Assembly (NCBI RefSeq): GCF_964204865.1
Contig: NC_135252.1
Coordinates: forward strand, 372,001 to 436,000
Direction: 5' to 3'
Origin: Styela clava
Taxonomy: Eukaryota > Chordata > Ascidiacea > Stolidobranchia > Styelidae
Length of the DNA: 64,000 nucleotides
Position numbers and translations under genes: made by a program. Numbering within the stretch: the first letter of the stretch is position 1; each line of letters starts with the position of its first letter. The notes beneath the pieces are model-generated. The model had not been told where the DNA came from. It worked only from the letters and a program-made list of their open reading frames with translations, and ran no database searches. This document shows, piece after piece, positions 61,156 through 64,000 of this stretch.

Positions 61156-63845
61156 TGTTGCAAAATGTACGTAAATATCACTATATAAAGTTTGAAGTTT
61201 TTAGTGACCAATCAAACAATATAAAGCATATGATTGCCACCAGCCATATTCCCTTCGATAATAAACATAGCACAAGCATAATATGAAGTTTCCATTTGAC
61301 ATAATATATTATCCACTTTTGATTTATTGTGTGTTGTGTCTCGCACATGACATGCATTTATTAATGCTTTATATTCTTTTCAAATCCCACCAATGTTGCA
61401 ATGGTACCTGGCATGTTTAGTAATGTTTAATTACATTTCATTTTACTGTCGAGTTCCAAGGTACATGAAGCTCTAAAAGAGGTAGCTCAGTCTCAGTCTT
61501 GTTGTAGTTCTGAACAATTACGGTGAGACCCAAACTTCAATATTTCCGAATTATTAAAATGTTCGAATATTGATAGATTTTGATATATTGATCAAATTTG
61601 TTGATACAGGGGTGTCACTGCGGACGCTTGAACACGAATTGGACATTTGATTCCTTCGGTCGCTTAAGAAATTTGCAGTTACTAATCTAGTAGCATCAGA
61701 AAATGTCATATACGTACATAAGTAGCACCCAATCAATAGTTGCCCATTCATGGTTACAGTTTTTGTTTTTATTTTCAAGAATGCGATTGAAGTCTGAAGT
61801 CAAAATTTTATATTCATTGCACAGGTGCAACTAGCAATTCAACTAGTACCATTTCCTTAACTCATATACGGAGGCCTCAAAATTATTTCAGGTCAGCACG
61901 AGTATCTGCAGGCTCTGATTTTATGAAAATTGGGGTCGCGAAAAAAAAGGTTGGGAACCACTTGAACTAATATATATGGCATCTATGTGGGCTCAAGCGA
62001 CATTTGTCATGAGTTAGAACAATTGCAGTCAAAGCATGTTCCAAAAATGTATCTTGGGGATGGCAGCGTCCCACTTCGAGGCAAATTCGATTCCGATTTA
62101 TATTTACAAAATGTTGAAATTCAAACATGGCATGTTGGCTGAACTGGTTGACAACTAGTTCGTGAATTTATGTGTAGCCCATGGATACAGCGCTCGCGTG
62201 GTGGGTAGTGTAGCTGTTTTCTCAATACGTCCAGTTCTATTATCAACTCGTTGAAAAAATTGCTGGGTCGATTCTTTGGATCATCCCGTTTATTGACAGA
62301 AGGGGGATTTCTTTGATTTGTTTGAAATAACGCCACGGCTGAAATCCCCTCCTTACAATAAAAGAATCAGCGAATCTAGTTTGTCAAAAATGGACGGGTA
62401 TTTTCCGGACGAATTCCACCAAGCTATATTTTATGTGATTTTTTTAAAGCAGCTTAATCGAACAGAATGGAGAATGATTCAAATGAACATGACCCTCGTT
62501 AAATTGCATTTGCAATTCTTTTTTTTATATATTATCTATAAATATTTGGCTCAATATCAGATGTCAATAGCTAATAAATATATTCCAATCAAATAGAGCT
62601 AATGTTATTGAAAAGAGTACGGAGTATATATACTTAAGAACTACTAATCTGAAATGAGATTTAATCAGCATCAATCTTCTGTTAAAAACTGCCATCTTCT
62701 CAGTTAAAATTATTTGAAATGCACAGAATGCAAGGCATAGCTATTTCCAAAGATTGACCTAGTAACTTGGTTCACAGGTTCATATTGAGACTTTTCGGTC
62801 CCGTGAAAAAGTGTGCAGCGACTATAGTTATGTCGTGCGTTTCCTCGACGCTATGTATGTCATTTTAAACAGTCATAAAAGCTTATTCAAGCAGTATATG
62901 AAGGTTGAGCTTTGCATGAAAAACTAAAGTTGAATCTGCATTACTTCTCGCTTCCTTCGAAGTGGGATATCTTTGTAATACCTAGATGTCCCAAATAAAA
63001 TGGAATCCACATATTCGTGAAAGAGTATACGCTACAATGTTTTGTTTTCCGGGGGTGTGCTACATAGTATTAAAGTATTCAGTCGTATTTTGCTCTCTAT
63101 AGCTTAGAGTTTCTAGATATTTAATCCGCATTAGTATTGAACATTGGCACACAGTTTTTGATCAGTCACTAAAGTGAAATATCTGTCGTGCAAAAAAGTG
63201 ACTCTGTTTTCGAACTGCTTCATCAATTATAGCAGAGGCTTGTTTCTCTCCTATGGTATATCATGCACCAGTGGAAGATAAAATTCTGGAAAATAAAGCA
63301 CAGGGAGACCTGCTAGGTAGCACACATCAGCTATTTAGAAAGTTTACATTCAAATCCAAGATTCCGTGTTATTATTTGTACATTGCTTGAATATAATCAA
63401 ATATTCACAGTATCTGGTTTGTACGATGCGATGCCTTAGGCTAGTGGTTAGCCGCGCCCTTTTTTTAGCGTGTTTCAAAATTTTATCTAACCTTCTATAG
63501 CTAACAATAAAACAGATGATTGAGGCGAAAATATGTTTTATCCAAAACACCTTGAAAATACATGGGTGGAATTGCAATATCTAAACAATAAATAAATGTA
63601 GATATCCAAAATAAGACAGGCAAGATCAAATCTAACAAATATTTCTATTTTTAATTAGCTTCATGCACTCTCCAAAAATTTTCGGTAAATAAAAGCGTTA
63701 ATTTTCAGTTGTAGTCAATTTCATATTTTTTCAGAAAATACATCGATATCAGTTTTATAAAACCGGTTTCATTCAGAAATATGCCTTCACATTTTAAAAA
63801 CTAACTGATATACTAATAGTTTTGTGAGACTTCAAAACTCGAAGG
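61156..63845. other. Non-coding stretch
   Basis: No gene recognised. aaaggttgggaaccacttg at 61,949-61,967, preceded by gggtcgcgaaaaa, is the right terminus of a hAT element whose left end is not seen. The short frames near 62.1-62.6 kb match nothing I recognise. Confidence 0.4.
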
Positions 63846-63849
63846 GCGT

Positions 63850-64000
63850 TGGGATTTACATATTTCAGAGAGAAAAAAGATACTGAAACGGCTTAATCAT
63901 GTGACAAAACACGGCATATCGCCTGGTTGTCAGTCCATGTTTGGTATAGGATTAGTTGGCCAGTTATCAGTTTTCAGATGTATGGTCTTGATGGTGGAGA
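63850..64000 (-). repeat. SINE copy, cut by window end
   Basis: gggatttacatatttcagag...ggtataggattagttggcc...gtcttgatggtggaga follows the SINE in the BEL LTR (50,148-50,299) in the same orientation. The tRNA-like head would lie beyond the window. Confidence 0.8.

Noticed and set aside
62121-62596. hAT transposase remnant
   Set aside because: Placed beside a hAT terminus, but the translated frames show no CEQGFS- or LRLxLxxxxP-type motif.

Overview
This is eukaryotic, AT-rich, repeat-rich DNA from an animal. The evidence is short spliced exons with GT-AG borders, a clear RNPS1 homolog, a DEP-domain gene, a THAP/P-type transposase gene, a BEL/Pao LTR retrotransposon, a tRNA-headed SINE and very many hAT-type elements. 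The mix would suit an invertebrate deuterostome such as a tunicate, but nothing here proves that; the species assignment is inference. No bacterial features, CRISPR arrays or rRNA genes were seen.

Layout. 0.1-1.0 kb: a + strand transposase-like reading frame. 1.2-4.8 kb: a 13-exon minus-strand THAP + P-element-type transposase gene. 5-11 kb: MITE remnants and a 1,818-bp direct tandem duplication carrying a ~35-bp minisatellite. 11.5-11.8 kb: hAT MITE. 12.6-15.5 kb: RNPS1 (minus), with a hAT-like element in an intron and a MULE transposase fragment beside it. 16.9-18.5 kb: telomere-like inverted repeat and a MITE. 19.1-25.8 kb: an unrecognised + strand gene of about 21 small exons (about 519 aa) with duplicated mini-exon pairs. 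26.8-27.9 kb: two hAT transposase remnants in one target site. 29.3-31.4 kb: a small + strand gene for a predicted single-pass membrane protein. 32.6-33.4 kb: hAT element. 34.6-35.5 kb: a minus-strand DEP-domain gene. 37.1-40.3 kb: a CACGTG-rich palindromic minisatellite, then two hAT elements sharing one target octamer and a third candidate. 41.4-43.0 kb: two copies of a MITE family. 44.6-59.7 kb: three tandem ~2.09-kb units, each carrying a LINE C-terminal fragment. The third unit is split by a defective BEL/Pao element (49,965-58,376, 5-bp TSD) and by a 976-bp TA-flanked MITE. 60-64 kb: MITE fragments and SINE pieces.

The host genes (RNPS1, the 21-exon gene, the membrane-protein gene, the DEP gene) do not form an evident pathway; mobile-element copies fill most of the space between them and some of their introns. 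Insertion order can be read in places: unit triplication and BEL insertion into unit 3, then SINE insertion into the BEL 5' LTR. Exon models were built by eye from splice signals and reading phase, so borders may be off by a few bases.
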